A stretch of DNA of 64,000 nucleotides. Origin: Sneathiella limimaris. Lineage in GTDB: Bacteria; Pseudomonadota; Alphaproteobacteria; Sneathiellales; Sneathiellaceae. Position 1 is the stretch's first letter. Each line of letters starts with the position of its first letter. Below are positions 1-8,994 of the stretch, piece after piece. Location of the stretch: NCBI RefSeq assembly GCF_012932565.1, contig NZ_JABBYJ010000002.1, positions 248,001-312,000 on the forward strand, read 5' to 3'. The notes beneath the pieces were generated by a model that searched no databases, had not been told where the DNA came from, and saw nothing but the letters and a program-made list of their open reading frames with translations. The position numbers and the translations under genes were made by a program.

Positions 1-106
1 AAAAGACGACTTTCGATCAATCTTACCTGCCGGGTAATTGCGTGCCTTACCTTAAAAGGCCCATGATCTCCTCATTCTGATAACCCAGGAGAAGGAGAAA
101 TCGGAA

Positions 107-517
107 ATGACATCTAACACTACTCACTTTTTAAAAAAGGCACTCCTCGCTGATGCGAGCTTTGCTTGCGCAAGTGGACTAATCTGCATCTTTGCAAGCA
201 GCCCACTAACTACTTTAATGGGGCTAACGGAACCGCTTTACCTCACCATACTCGGAATTGTGCTTGTTCTGTATTCCTTTGATATCGCGATTGTGGCGCT
301 AAAATTCACAACCAAAACAATCTTCACCAAAATCTATTTTGCAGCTGATATCGCCTGGATTATCGGATCAGCCATTCTTGCAATTGGCTTTGCTGAATTG
401 TTTAGCACAGCGGGACTAGTCCTCATTGACCTTGCGGCCATTGCTGTCGCCGGATTTGCCTACAGCAAATATGTAGGTCTGAAAAAGCTGTCTACATCCA
501 GCTTCCAGCATGCTTGA
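107..517 (+). CDS. small four-helix membrane protein, unknown function
   Basis: This is a 136-residue protein that I do not recognise. Four hydrophobic stretches (about residues 12-36, 42-65, 73-95 and 98-121) separated by short charged loops make it an integral inner-membrane protein with almost no soluble part. The start is supported by a purine-rich GGAGAAGGAG ribosome site about 9 bases upstream. It stands alone on the plus strand, is closed by its own intrinsic terminator and converges on the glutathione S-transferase gene. The lysine- and serine-rich tail carries no motif. The reading frame is convincing from its hydrophobic periodicity and ribosome site; the function is not known. Confidence 0.8.
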   Translation: MTSNTTHFLKKALLADASFACASGLICIFASSPLTTLMGLTEPLYLTILGIVLVLYSFDIAIVALKFTTKTIFTKIYFAADIAWIIGSAILAIGFAELFSTAGLVLIDLAAIAVAGFAYSKYVGLKKLSTSSFQHA

Positions 518-525
518 AGATAAAG

Positions 526-562
526 CTACCCGCGAGCGTATATACCCGCGGGTAGTATTTTT
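526..562 (+). terminator. intrinsic terminator after the small membrane protein
   Basis: CTACCCGCG (526-534) pairs perfectly with CGCGGGTAG (547-555) around a 12-base loop and is followed by TATTTTT. The T-run overlaps the stop codon of the convergent GST gene, so the two genes are packed end to end. Confidence 0.85.
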
Positions 563-1217
563 AAGCAGGAATAAGAGTACTGATATAAGAGTTTTTGTTT
601 TCCAGAAATTTTCGAAGTAACTGCGGATATTCTGGTGAAACGGCGGATTTCACGGATGAGCGATTTGCGACGACATTTCGCCAGTTGGAAACCCTGTTCG
701 CACCCTCCATAAGATGAAAATCACCAATCTCTTCAAACACATCAAGATACCTAAAAATAGTCGCCCAGACGCCGTCAATAAGCTGAAAACTCCCCCCACC
801 AAAAAAGGGCCCCTTGATCTGCTGATCGATCTGTAAGAACCGTTTATGAAGGGCGGTCCTTTTATCTTCAAAACTTTGTTGATCCGGTGCTGAATAAAAG
901 CCACCTATGGCATTCAGTGTTGCTGAGCCAAATTCTATCCATGATTTATGTCGTGCCTTTTCAAGTGGATCCGATGGGTACAAGCTTTCAGGTGTAACCT
1001 CATCTAGATAATCGGCAATCACCTGACTTTCGAATAGCACTTGATCATCCACCAAAAGCAATGGAACCTTTCCAAGTGGAGACAATTTCAAAAACCATTG
1101 CGGTTTGTTTGAAAGGTCCACATATCGCCGGACAAAAGGTATTTTCTTCTCTTCAAGTACGATAGCTGCCCGTTGAACATAGGGGCAAAGTGAATGGCTA
1201 ATGAGTTCATATGTCAT
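561..1217 (-). CDS. glutathione S-transferase family protein
   Basis: This 218-residue protein has a thioredoxin-fold N-terminal half (strand TYELISHS, then CPYVQR at residues 11-16, the usual position of the catalytic Ser/Cys, and the cis-Pro segment GKVPLL near residue 52) and an all-helical C-terminal half, as in cytosolic GSTs. The motif LFESQVIADYLDE is the glutathione-contacting Ser region. I chose the ATG at 1217 because GGAG lies 8 bases upstream; a longer frame to 1298 would run through the operator repeats and has no ribosome site. It is divergent from a MarR regulator, so GST expression is probably released by an electrophile or phenolic ligand (inference). The substrate is unknown. 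Confidence 0.88.
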   Translation of the reverse strand: MTYELISHSLCPYVQRAAIVLEEKKIPFVRRYVDLSNKPQWFLKLSPLGKVPLLLVDDQVLFESQVIADYLDEVTPESLYPSDPLEKARHKSWIEFGSATLNAIGGFYSAPDQQSFEDKRTALHKRFLQIDQQIKGPFFGGGSFQLIDGVWATIFRYLDVFEEIGDFHLMEGANRVSNWRNVVANRSSVKSAVSPEYPQLLRKFLENKNSYISTLIPA

Positions 1218-1234
1218 TTGGCTGCTCCATTTAT

Positions 1235-1293
1235 ATGCATTTGCATGTAAATATAGATTTCCAAATTGAATTTCAATGCATTTGCATGTAAAT
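1235..1293. promoter_or_regulatory. twin MarR-type operators between GST and marR
   Basis: The 18-base sequence ATGCATTTGCATGTAAAT occurs twice without mismatch, at 1235-1252 and 1276-1293, 41 bases apart (about four helical turns). Each copy holds the perfect inverted repeat ATGCA-TT-TGCAT and a near-palindrome centred on CATG. One copy sits before the GST start, the other ends 7 bases before the MarR start codon. This is the expected layout for an autoregulated MarR gene and a divergent target; binding itself is inferred. Confidence 0.8.
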
Positions 1294-1300
1294 TTCATTT

Positions 1301-1741
1301 ATGACGTCAACGAACCCTAAAATTGTCCAGGCTTGGACACACCTTATGCGAACGTCGCAGGTACTTCAGACCAAGATCGAAACCGCTCTGAAGGAGCAAG
1401 GGTTTCCGTCTTTGAACTGGTATGATGTTCTCTGGGAAGCAGAACAGGCTGACGACAAAGGTCTTCGCTTATTTGAACTGGAGCAACGCCTACTGCTAAA
1501 ACAGTATGGTGTTTCACGACTTGTCGAACGACTTGAAAATGCGGGCCTACTCAGTCGACAAAAAAGTGATGAAGATGGGCGCGGCTATAGAATCTTTATT
1601 ACGAAAGAAGGCAGAAACCTCCGTCGGCAAATGTGGTCTGTATATGGTACAGCACTGGACGCTGAACTGGGCGGATACTTGACTGATCAAGAAGCTGAAC
1701 AACTAAGCGGGCTTCTAGGAAAGCTATTGTCCAACAAATAA
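1301..1741 (+). CDS. MarR family transcriptional regulator
   Basis: This 146-residue winged-helix repressor has the family layout: N-terminal dimer helix, recognition helix region LFELEQRLLLKQYGVSRLVERLE (split over about residues 61-84) and the wing SDEDGRGYRIFITKEG with the characteristic D-x-D-G-R (about residues 93-109). It lies 83 bases from the divergent GST gene across a twin operator. There is no recognisable ribosome binding site before the ATG: the second operator copy occupies that space, so the message may be leaderless or weakly translated. An internal ATG at 1346 would cut into the dimerisation helix. The ligand is unknown. Confidence 0.92.
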   Translation: MTSTNPKIVQAWTHLMRTSQVLQTKIETALKEQGFPSLNWYDVLWEAEQADDKGLRLFELEQRLLLKQYGVSRLVERLENAGLLSRQKSDEDGRGYRIFITKEGRNLRRQMWSVYGTALDAELGGYLTDQEAEQLSGLLGKLLSNK

Positions 1742-1810
1742 AGGCTAGTTATCCCTACACTCCTCCCTATTATATAAAATTAGATAAAACTAATGGGGGA
1801 GTTTTTTTTG

Positions 1811-2155
1811 ATGACCATTACACCGGATTTCATACTTCAAATCTGCTATTATGGCCTGATCGCTTTTGGCATCTTCTGCGCCGTAGTCGCAATCGCTTGT
1901 TGGGTGACCTTTCGGGGACATAATCTCAGTGGCGATAGTCTCTCAAACATCATTGCCCAGACAGAGATCCCTAAACTGGCCACAATTATTCTGATCATCG
2001 TGGCTGCTACCTTTCTGGGTCTCCTTCAGCTGGTTAGCGGCGAAAGCGTTGTCGCCATCTTAAGCGGGATCGCAGGCTATGTACTAGGCGGGCGAAACCC
2101 ACAGCGCAAAGATAAACCAGAAGGCACTGGCACAAAAAAAGCCGCGACATCTTGA
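1811..2155 (+). CDS. small two- to three-helix membrane protein, unknown function
   Basis: This 114-residue protein is not one I recognise. It has an N-terminal hydrophobic segment (about residues 8-31), a second at about 53-72 and a short third one (VVAILSGIAGYVLGG), followed by a hydrophilic Lys/Gly/Thr tail. GGGGGAG at 1794-1800 followed by a run of eight T sets the start at the ATG at 1811 and not at the ATG at 1793, which would place the ribosome site inside the coding region. Its stop codon lies in the loop of the terminator of the convergent pntB gene. Confidence 0.65.
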   Translation: MTITPDFILQICYYGLIAFGIFCAVVAIACWVTFRGHNLSGDSLSNIIAQTEIPKLATIILIIVAATFLGLLQLVSGESVVAILSGIAGYVLGGRNPQRKDKPEGTGTKKAATS

Positions 2156-2166
2156 GCCGCGGCTTT
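2134..2166 (-). terminator. intrinsic terminator of the pnt operon
   Basis: AAAGCCGCG (2138-2146) pairs with CGCGGCTTT (2158-2166); read on the minus strand the stem is followed by seven or more T. It closes pntB and also lies across the end of the convergent small membrane-protein gene. Confidence 0.85.
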
Positions 2167-2188
2167 CCTGATTAGATTATGAGATCGA

Positions 2189-3580
2189 TTAGATCGCTTT
2201 CATAATATCCTCGATCATCTTCTTGGCGTCAGCCAGAAGCATCATTGTGTTGTCCTTATAGAACAAGTCGTTGTCGATACCGGCATAACCGGAAGACATG
2301 GACCGCTTCACGAAAAGAACGGTCCCGGCCTTATCCACATCAAGGATCGGCATACCGTAAATCGGGCTGGATGGGTCGTCGCGCGCGGCTGGGTTCGTCA
2401 CGTCGTTCGCACCCACCACAAGAGCTACGTCAGCTGTTGAGAAGTCAGAGTTGATTTCCTCCAGCTCAAAGACCTCATCATAAGGCACCTGGGCTTCAGC
2501 CAAGAGGACGTTCATGTGACCAGGCATCCGACCCGCAACCGGGTGAATAGCATATTTCACATCAACACCTTCAGCCTTCAGCTCATCCACCATTTCCCGA
2601 AGGGCATGTTGAGCCTGAGCAACTGCAAGACCATATCCTGGAACGATAATAACCTTACCAGCATTTTTCATGATAAAGGCCGCATCATCAGCAGAACCTG
2701 CCTTGAATGGCCGGTCGACCTGCTGACCAGAAGAGGCAGCGGCATCATCACCGCCGAAGCCGCCCAGGATCACGCTGAAGAAGGAGCGGTTCATCGCCTT
2801 ACACATGATGTAGGAAAGGATCGCACCGGAGGAGCCGACCAGGGCACCCACAATGATCAGAGCCGTATTTTCCAGAGTGAAGCCGATACCGGCAGCCGCC
2901 CAACCTGAATAGGAGTTCAGCATAGACACCACCACTGGCATATCTGCACCACCAATTGGAATGATGATCAGGAAACCAATGATGAAGGCAAGCGCAGTCA
3001 TTCCCCAGAAGATAGCTGGATTTAGATCAACGCAGAACCAGATGATCAGGCCTACAATTGCCAAACCAATGAGAAGGTTAAGCATATGCTGACCCGGAAA
3101 AGTAACTGGATTTCCAGAAACCAATCCCTGTAGCTTGGTAAAGGCGATCACAGAGCCGGAGAAGGTAATCGCACCAACAACAATACCAATAGCCATTTCA
3201 ACGCGGGAGAGGACAGTCAACTGCCCACTTTCCCCGATGATGCCGTAGGCTTCTGGGTTATAAAATGCTGCCGCTGCAACAAGCACTGCAGCCAGGCCGA
3301 CCAAGGAATGGAAAGCAGCAACAAGCTGCGGCATGGCTGTCATGGCAATGCGTTGGGCAATTACTGCACCGATTGCGCCACCAATTACAATACCGCCAAT
3401 GATCCACTCATAAGACAGAACGCTTGGGCTCAGGATAGTCACGACGATCGCGATCGCCATGCCCAGCATGCCCATCACATTACCGCGGCGAGAACTTTCC
3501 GGCGAGGAAAGGCCCCGCAAAGAAAGAATGAAAAGAATGGCGGATACCAGATAGGCAAGCGCCGTAAAGTTAGCTGACAC
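2189..3580 (-). CDS. pntB: NAD(P) transhydrogenase, beta subunit
   Basis: This 463-residue subunit couples hydride transfer from NADH to NADP+ with inward proton flow and so supplies NADPH. The first 260 or so residues are a bundle of transmembrane helices (domain II); the C-terminal part (from about residue 290) is the NADP-binding domain III with VIIVPGYGLAVAQAQHAL, GRMPGHMNVLLAEA and the closing KRSMSSGYAGIDNDLF region, all typical. The start is a GTG at 3580 behind AGGGGGATAAG. It is the last gene of an operon with the oxidase subunit IV, pntAA and pntAB, 12 bases behind pntAB. Confidence 0.97.
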   Translation of the reverse strand: MSANFTALAYLVSAILFILSLRGLSSPESSRRGNVMGMLGMAIAIVVTILSPSVLSYEWIIGGIVIGGAIGAVIAQRIAMTAMPQLVAAFHSLVGLAAVLVAAAAFYNPEAYGIIGESGQLTVLSRVEMAIGIVVGAITFSGSVIAFTKLQGLVSGNPVTFPGQHMLNLLIGLAIVGLIIWFCVDLNPAIFWGMTALAFIIGFLIIIPIGGADMPVVVSMLNSYSGWAAAGIGFTLENTALIIVGALVGSSGAILSYIMCKAMNRSFFSVILGGFGGDDAAASSGQQVDRPFKAGSADDAAFIMKNAGKVIIVPGYGLAVAQAQHALREMVDELKAEGVDVKYAIHPVAGRMPGHMNVLLAEAQVPYDEVFELEEINSDFSTADVALVVGANDVTNPAARDDPSSPIYGMPILDVDKAGTVLFVKRSMSSGYAGIDNDLFYKDNTMMLLADAKKMIEDIMKAI

Positions 3581-3592
3581 TGGCTTATCCCC

Positions 3593-3886
3593 CTATTTCT
3601 GTTTTTTCTTATACATGGCGAGCATTCGCTGGGTTACCAGAAAGCCACCAAAGATATTTACCGACGCCAGAACGATCGCAATAAAGCCGAAGATCTTGGC
3701 AAGGTTCAGATCATCTGGGCCCGCAGCAATCAGCGCACCGACGATAATCACAGATGAAATGGCATTCGTAACCGCCATCAAGGGGGTATGCAGGGCTGGT
3801 GTTACGCTCCAGACCACATAGTAGCCAACGAAAATTGCAAGAACAAAGATCGCCAGCCGAAAAACAGTAGGATCGACCATATCCAT
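3593..3886 (-). CDS. pntAB: NAD(P) transhydrogenase, alpha subunit part 2 (membrane)
   Basis: This 97-residue protein supplies the three transmembrane helices that in E. coli form the C-terminal end of PntA; alphaproteobacteria commonly carry them as a separate gene. Helices are at about residues 8-28, 37-58 and 63-86, with the conserved segment [19 protein letters not shown] between the first two. It lies 2 bases after pntAA and 12 before pntB, so the three subunits are very likely made together. Confidence 0.95.
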   Translation of the reverse strand: MDMVDPTVFRLAIFVLAIFVGYYVVWSVTPALHTPLMAVTNAISSVIIVGALIAAGPDDLNLAKIFGFIAIVLASVNIFGGFLVTQRMLAMYKKKQK

Positions 3887-3888
3887 GA

Positions 3889-5043
3889 TTAGTTACCTCC
3901 TTCTGTCAAAAGTGGATGAACGACTTTTCCGTCCCGTGTCAAACCGGTTCCAAGGATAATTTCATCCTCCCAGTTCATTTCTAAAGCGCCTGTTTCCTTG
4001 TTAATCATCGGTGTCAGATAATTAAGCAGGTTCTTGGCATAGAGGCTGGAGGCATCACTGGCCAAACGGCTTGGTACATTGTAATGGCCAACAATCTTCA
4101 CACCTTTGTCAGTCACAACAACTTCACCAGCCTTTGACTGGGTAACATTACCACCGGCTTCAACCGCAAGATCCACAATCACTGAGCCTGGCTTCATAAC
4201 GGCCAGCATCTCATCAGTGATGAGAATGGGAGCTTCCCGCCCCGGGATCAACGCCGTTGTAATAACGATGTCCTGTTTCTTGACATGTTCAAAAACAAGC
4301 TCAGCTTGTTTTTTCTTGTATTCGTCGGACATTTCCTTGGCATAGCCACCTTCACCTTCACCGGTCTCTTCAGACTCGACCATGATGAATTTGGCGCCAA
4401 GGCTTTCAACCTGTTCTTTCGTAGCTGCACGAACATCAGTCGCGGTTACAACAGCACCCAGTCGGCGAGCGGTCGCGATGGCCTGCAGTCCGGCAACACC
4501 GACGCCCATGATGAAAGCTTTCGCAGGGGCAATCGTACCCGCTGCTGTCATCATCATTGGAAGAGCCTTGCCATATTCGGCAGTCGCATCCAAAACAGCT
4601 TTATAACCGGCCAAGTTGGACTGGGAAGACAAGACGTCCATGGATTGCGCCCTACTGATGCGGGGAACCAATTCCATGGCATGAGCCTCGATACCGGCAG
4701 CGGCATAAGCTTCGACCTGATCCTTGTTCTGCATAGGTGCCAAGATTGAAATCAATGTGGCCCCTTTCTTCATCAAGGCGAGCTCATCCGGTCCACCCTC
4801 AGCCTCGGTCAAGGGGCGTTGAACTTTCAGGACAACATCGGCATCTTTCAGGGCTGCTGCGGCATCCCCGGCAATGGTGGCTCCGGCGTCGGTATATTCC
4901 TGATCAGAGAAAGAGCTCAGTAACCCGGCTCCTGTCTCGACAACAACTTCAACTCCCAGACCCACATACTTCTTTACAGTATCAGGAGATGCCGCCACAC
5001 GTTTCTCGTGCGCCCGACGCTCCTTGGGGATTGCGATTTTCAT
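3889..5043 (-). CDS. pntAA: NAD(P) transhydrogenase, alpha subunit part 1 (NAD-binding)
   Basis: This 384-residue soluble domain I binds NAD(H). It opens with [20 protein letters not shown], carries the [20 protein letters not shown] loop that clamps the nicotinamide (family Arg, Asp and Gln all present) and the Rossmann motif GVGVAGLQA followed by the acidic end TDVRAAT. I set the start at the ATG at 5043, which has GAGGAT just upstream and matches the family N-terminus; the frame extends 20 codons further without support. It leads the three pnt genes, with an aa3-oxidase subunit IV gene 116 bases upstream in the same direction. Confidence 0.96.
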   Translation of the reverse strand: MKIAIPKERRAHEKRVAASPDTVKKYVGLGVEVVVETGAGLLSSFSDQEYTDAGATIAGDAAAALKDADVVLKVQRPLTEAEGGPDELALMKKGATLISILAPMQNKDQVEAYAAAGIEAHAMELVPRISRAQSMDVLSSQSNLAGYKAVLDATAEYGKALPMMMTAAGTIAPAKAFIMGVGVAGLQAIATARRLGAVVTATDVRAATKEQVESLGAKFIMVESEETGEGEGGYAKEMSDEYKKKQAELVFEHVKKQDIVITTALIPGREAPILITDEMLAVMKPGSVIVDLAVEAGGNVTQSKAGEVVVTDKGVKIVGHYNVPSRLASDASSLYAKNLLNYLTPMINKETGALEMNWEDEIILGTGLTRDGKVVHPLLTEGGN

Positions 5044-5159
5044 AATCGATCCTCTTTTATTTGTATTTAAAGTGGGTGTGATCGACGCCCCCTGCTGCGT
5101 CAATTTGCGAATGTCTGCCCTTTAATTATCTAAAGCGCAGACAGCACAATTCCCCGATA

Positions 5160-5288
5160 TCAAGTGATGATATAAACAACGAAAGCTGTAATCACAGCAG
5201 AGATAATAGTTCCCCACGTAAACAGCTTAACGAAAGCATTATAAGACTCTTTCTGCTGTTCAACGTTCATATTACCCTGTTCGTACAT
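5160..5288 (-). CDS. aa3-type cytochrome c oxidase subunit IV (42 residues)
   Basis: A 42-codon gene reads MYEQGNMNVEQQKESYNAFV, then KLFTWGTIISAVITAFVVYI and IT. The amphipathic head ending in E-S-Y-x-A-F followed by W-G-T and a single transmembrane helix is the signature of the small bacterial aa3-type oxidase subunit IV (PF07835), which packs on the side of the oxidase in alphaproteobacteria. GGAGAGG stands 5 bases before the ATG. The gene sits directly upstream of pntAA on the same strand, an arrangement I recall from other alphaproteobacteria; the oxidase subunits I-III are not in this window. It is too short for many gene finders. Confidence 0.85.
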   Translation of the reverse strand: MYEQGNMNVEQQKESYNAFVKLFTWGTIISAVITAFVVYIIT

Positions 5289-5438
5289 AGTTTCCTCTCC
5301 ACTTTAATCGGTGTATTACGCTGCATCGCAATATATCAAAACTTGGACTTCGGGCAACAAAATGTGTGCTTTTGGTAATTTTTAAATAATTTCCAGCTAA
5401 AAATGGGGACAGTTCACCGTCTTTTCTAGGACAAAACG

Positions 5439-6221
5439 ATGTGTCGCTGGCTTGCTTATTTTGGAACACCCCGTGTCATCGAAAGCTTTGTATACGAAGG
5501 GGATCATTCCCTGAGTGCCCAAGCGCTCCACTCTCATAAAGCAAAGTTAGGTGTTCAAGGTGATGGTGGCGGTCTAGGCTGGTATAGCCACCTACCCGAA
5601 CCAGGCCTCTATCGAAATCCCGGACCTGCTTGGTCAGATCCAAATTTACGGGAACTTTCCTGCCATGTGACTAGCCACATTTTCTTTGCGCATGTTAGGG
5701 CTTCTACTGGCGCGCCTAACATATTTGTCAATTGCCATCCCTTTCGATATGGAAAATGGCTATTTATGCATAACGGTCAAATTGGGGGCTTTTCACAAAT
5801 CAAACGCCGCCTGCAGGAACATTTGACCGATGTTACTTACACTGCCCTTCAAGGAAGCACGGATAGCGAAATGCTGTTCATGATCATGGCATCCAAAGGG
5901 CTTGAAAAATGTCCAAAGGAAGCTCTGCGCGACACGGTATCTATCGTAGAGGAAATCCGCCGCTCTGAGGGAATCGAGGAACCGTTTCGGGCAACATTTG
6001 CCATATCAAATGGAGAACAACTCTGGACACTAAAATGGGCAAGTGACGCGCAGGCCCCGTCACTTTTTTACAGGAATAACGACCCAACCTCGGTTTTGGT
6101 TGTCAGTGAGCCTTTAGATAAAGAAAGTACCAGCTGGATTGAAATTAACGAAAACAGCCTGCTGCATTTCTGCAAGCAGGCTGATGGTCAAATCACCGAA
6201 AAAGTTGAAAGGTTTCTTTGA
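5439..6221 (+). CDS. class II glutamine amidotransferase (YafJ-like)
   Basis: This 260-residue protein begins MCRWLAYFG, so Cys2 becomes the N-terminal nucleophile after methionine removal, as in Ntn-type glutamine amidotransferases of the YafJ/EgtC group. The usual active-site neighbours are visible: GLGWYS, FFAHVRAST, NCHPF and FMHNGQIGGF, and the GSTDSEMLF segment. There is no fused synthetase domain, so the acceptor of the released ammonia is unknown. AGGA lies 8 bases before the ATG. It converges on the M3 peptidase gene with 13 bases between the stops. No ergothioneine genes are near, so I do not call it EgtC. Confidence 0.9.
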   Translation: MCRWLAYFGTPRVIESFVYEGDHSLSAQALHSHKAKLGVQGDGGGLGWYSHLPEPGLYRNPGPAWSDPNLRELSCHVTSHIFFAHVRASTGAPNIFVNCHPFRYGKWLFMHNGQIGGFSQIKRRLQEHLTDVTYTALQGSTDSEMLFMIMASKGLEKCPKEALRDTVSIVEEIRRSEGIEEPFRATFAISNGEQLWTLKWASDAQAPSLFYRNNDPTSVLVVSEPLDKESTSWIEINENSLLHFCKQADGQITEKVERFL

Positions 6222-6234
6222 AAATCAGTTCAGA

Positions 6235-8010
6235 TCAGCTCAAAGCTTCCAACTCGTCAATGAACTCTTCAATAACGCCAAGTCCTTTTTGCCAGAAGGC
6301 CGGATCACTGGCATCGAGCCCAAACGGAGCGAGAAGCTCTTTATGGCGTAACGTCCCGCCAGCTTTCAGCATCTCAAAATACTTCTCCTGAAATCCACTC
6401 TCTGCATTCTGGTAAACTGCGTAAAGCGCGTTCACCAGACAATCCCCAAAGGCATAGGCATATACGTAAAATGGTGAATGAATGAAGTGAGGAATATAGG
6501 TCCAGAAATATTGGTATTCATCATGCAAACGAATAGCTGGGCCCAGACTTTCCCGCTGGACCTCCATCCAAATTTCCCCAATCTGATCGGGAGATAATTC
6601 CTCCTCTTTGCGGGCTGTATGAAGCCGAACTTCGAATTCATAGAAAGCGATCTGGCGGATTACAGTATTAATCATATCCTCAACTTTGCTCGCCAGCATC
6701 ACCCGCTTTTTCGCAGGATCAGTTTCTTTATCCAAAAGCGCTCGGAAGGTTAGTTGCTCCCCAAACACACTTGCGGTCTCGGCCAGTGTCAACGGCGTAT
6801 CGGCTAGCAGCGCACCCTGAGGGGCAGCCAGAACCTGATGCACCCCGTGCCCTAACTCGTGGGCCAAGGTCATCACATCCCGCACCTTGCCCTGATAATT
6901 AACCAGCAGATAAGGATGCGCACTTGGAACAGTTGGATGAGCAAAGGCCCCGGGGGATTTTCCAGGGCGAACTGAGGCATCGATCCAGGGTTTATCAAAA
7001 AACTCCTGTCCCAGTTTGGCGAGTTCAGGAGAGAATCTACCGTAGGCATCCAACACCGTATCCCGAGCTTCATCCCAGGTAATCAAGCGGTCATCATCCT
7101 CGGGCAATGGCGCGTTCCTGTCCCAATAATCCAGCTTATCCTGTCCCATCCATTTGGCTTTCAAGGCATAATAACGATGAGACAGCTTCGGATAGGACTT
7201 GCGAACAGCTTCGGCCAAAGCGTCCACGACTTCTGCTTCCACCTGATTAGACAGGTGACGCATTGTCATGGGACTGTCGGCTTTACGCCAATCATCTTCT
7301 ATAGCCTTGTCTTTCGCCAGGGTATTGGTAATCAATGCGAAAAGACGTACATTCTCGCCAAACACTTTACCAAGGCATTTGGCTGCTTTCTTTCGGGTTT
7401 CCCCATCTTTAGCAGACAGAAGGTGTAGCACCTCCTGCGATGCCATGCTTTTGCCATCAAGCTCAAACTTAAGGCCTGCCATTGTTTCATCGAACAAACG
7501 TACCCAGGCACTGCGACCAGACACGCTTTTCTCGTGCAACAGCTTTTCTAGCGCATCATCCAGCTGGTAGGGTTTCATCGATCGCACGTTATCAATCCAT
7601 GGCTGATAACGCTTCAATTCCGAATTTTTATAGAAATTCGAGATCTGAGAATCCTCTATGCGGTTAAGTTCCAAGGTAAAGAACAGAAGATCAGTTGAAA
7701 TCATACTGATTTTCTCCTGCATATTCTGGAAAAACTTACCGATATCCGGGTCTGTCATGTCTCCAGCATAGACAAGATACGCAAATGACATGATGCGTCC
7801 GAGCTTCTCCTCCAGCTCCTCGTATGCTTTTAAGGCTTCAAGAAAAGCGTCCGCATCCAAATTAGAGAGCTTACCTTGATAATCAGCCGCAAAGGCCTTT
7901 GCCTCTTCAGCAGCCGACGTCAGATCACTCTCCAACTCAGGCGAATTCCGAGACGGATAAAGGTCTGTAAGATCCCATTCAGGCAGATTGCTTAAAGCAG
8001 CTTCGGACAT
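6235..8010 (-). CDS. pepF: M3 family oligoendopeptidase F
   Basis: This 591-residue zinc metallopeptidase degrades short peptides in the cytoplasm. The HExxH motif is in LAHELGHGVHQVLA (about residues 384-397), followed about 25 residues later by the third zinc ligand segment LAETASVFGEQLTF, which is the oligoendopeptidase F arrangement. The N-terminal half is helical and charged with no signal peptide. It lies 56 bases downstream of the second of two thioesterase genes on the same strand and could be cotranscribed with them, though no functional link is evident. Confidence 0.93.
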   Translation of the reverse strand: MSEAALSNLPEWDLTDLYPSRNSPELESDLTSAAEEAKAFAADYQGKLSNLDADAFLEALKAYEELEEKLGRIMSFAYLVYAGDMTDPDIGKFFQNMQEKISMISTDLLFFTLELNRIEDSQISNFYKNSELKRYQPWIDNVRSMKPYQLDDALEKLLHEKSVSGRSAWVRLFDETMAGLKFELDGKSMASQEVLHLLSAKDGETRKKAAKCLGKVFGENVRLFALITNTLAKDKAIEDDWRKADSPMTMRHLSNQVEAEVVDALAEAVRKSYPKLSHRYYALKAKWMGQDKLDYWDRNAPLPEDDDRLITWDEARDTVLDAYGRFSPELAKLGQEFFDKPWIDASVRPGKSPGAFAHPTVPSAHPYLLVNYQGKVRDVMTLAHELGHGVHQVLAAPQGALLADTPLTLAETASVFGEQLTFRALLDKETDPAKKRVMLASKVEDMINTVIRQIAFYEFEVRLHTARKEEELSPDQIGEIWMEVQRESLGPAIRLHDEYQYFWTYIPHFIHSPFYVYAYAFGDCLVNALYAVYQNAESGFQEKYFEMLKAGGTLRHKELLAPFGLDASDPAFWQKGLGVIEEFIDELEALS

Positions 8011-8066
8011 ATTTTTGATTTACTCCAATTTGAATTGATCAGCAGTTTACACATAAGTTCCAATGT

Positions 8067-8516
8067 CTAACTGACAAGGAAATTTGCGTTGGCTGTAGCA
8101 ATCGGTTTGCTTCGATCCTTTTGCCAGGCTCTAACCCGCATATTCGCAACACGACGGCCAGGTTTGGTAATCACAGCTTCAGCAAAACACTCATCCACCT
8201 TGGCCGAGCGAAGATAGTCGATCGTGAAAGTGATGATTTTCGGGAGCTGGGTAATTTCTTGAGTTACTAGCAGATGAACAAGAGCCGTACTTTCCAGAAA
8301 CGCTCCGACGACGCCACCATGAATGGCTGGAAGCGTTGGATTGCCCGTAAATTTCTTATTTTGGGGAATTCGGCAAATTAGTTCGTTTTCGCGGTCCAGG
8401 ACTTCCATCCCTAAATAGTTGAAATAAGGAATGAGATCAGCGATCGCCGACCAATTTTTTTCTTCTTTGGCTTTCAAGATTTTTTGCAAAAACTCTTCGC
8501 TTGATGACTCGGTCAT
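8067..8516 (-). CDS. PaaI-like hotdog thioesterase (second of a pair)
   Basis: This 149-residue hotdog protein has the PaaI signature NPTLPAIHGGVVGAFLESTA, with the HGG turn and a Glu at the position that is usually Asp or Glu, then the strand ITFTIDYLRSAKVDECFAEA. Such enzymes hydrolyse acyl- or aryl-CoA esters. Its start overlaps the stop of the preceding thioesterase gene by 4 bases, so translation is probably coupled and the two may form mixed dimers or tetramers (inference). The substrate is not deducible. Confidence 0.88.
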   Translation of the reverse strand: MTESSSEEFLQKILKAKEEKNWSAIADLIPYFNYLGMEVLDRENELICRIPQNKKFTGNPTLPAIHGGVVGAFLESTALVHLLVTQEITQLPKIITFTIDYLRSAKVDECFAEAVITKPGRRVANMRVRAWQKDRSKPIATANANFLVS

Positions 8517-8989
8517 GAATTGCCTCCTTCTTCTGTAGAGACCCGATCAAGAGGCATACTGGCGCTGCTATGAAGCATGAACGTACTCACACTATTCGCA
8601 ATGGGATCATCAGGATTGTCGTGATAGGCAACTGCCCGCACAAATCCTATCTGCCGGGTTAGTCGATAGCAGGTTGCTTCTGCAAGAACATCTTTTCCTG
8701 GTTCAGCGGATTTTAGATAGTCGATCCTGAGATCCAATGTTGCGATAGGGATATATTTCTGGAGTTTGGCGTAGATACACATCCCTGAGGTCGTATCAAT
8801 CAAAGTGGTCACTATTCCGCCATGAAGAACCCCCGTAACAGGGTTTCCAACAAATCGCTCATCGTAAGGTAACTTCATCACAACAGAATCATTGCTCAAT
8901 GATTCCACTTGCACACCGATATCGCTGCAATGGGGGATGGCGATATCGATGATATTTTGTATCTGAGTGATATCAAATGCTTCTGACAT
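8513..8989 (-). CDS. PaaI-like hotdog thioesterase (first of a pair)
   Basis: This 158-residue hotdog protein carries NPVTGVLHGGIVTTLIDTTSG, with HGG and the catalytic-type Asp of PaaI thioesterases, and the second strand block ATLDLRIDYLKSAEPGKD. It follows the epimerase gene by 5 bases and overlaps the next thioesterase by 4 bases. The pair shares the same layout but limited identity, and only this copy has Asp in the helix after HGG, where the partner has Glu. It acts in the cytoplasm on CoA thioesters; the chain is unknown. Confidence 0.9.
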   Translation of the reverse strand: MSEAFDITQIQNIIDIAIPHCSDIGVQVESLSNDSVVMKLPYDERFVGNPVTGVLHGGIVTTLIDTTSGMCIYAKLQKYIPIATLDLRIDYLKSAEPGKDVLAEATCYRLTRQIGFVRAVAYHDNPDDPIANSVSTFMLHSSASMPLDRVSTEEGGNS

Positions 8990-8994
8990 TTTCT

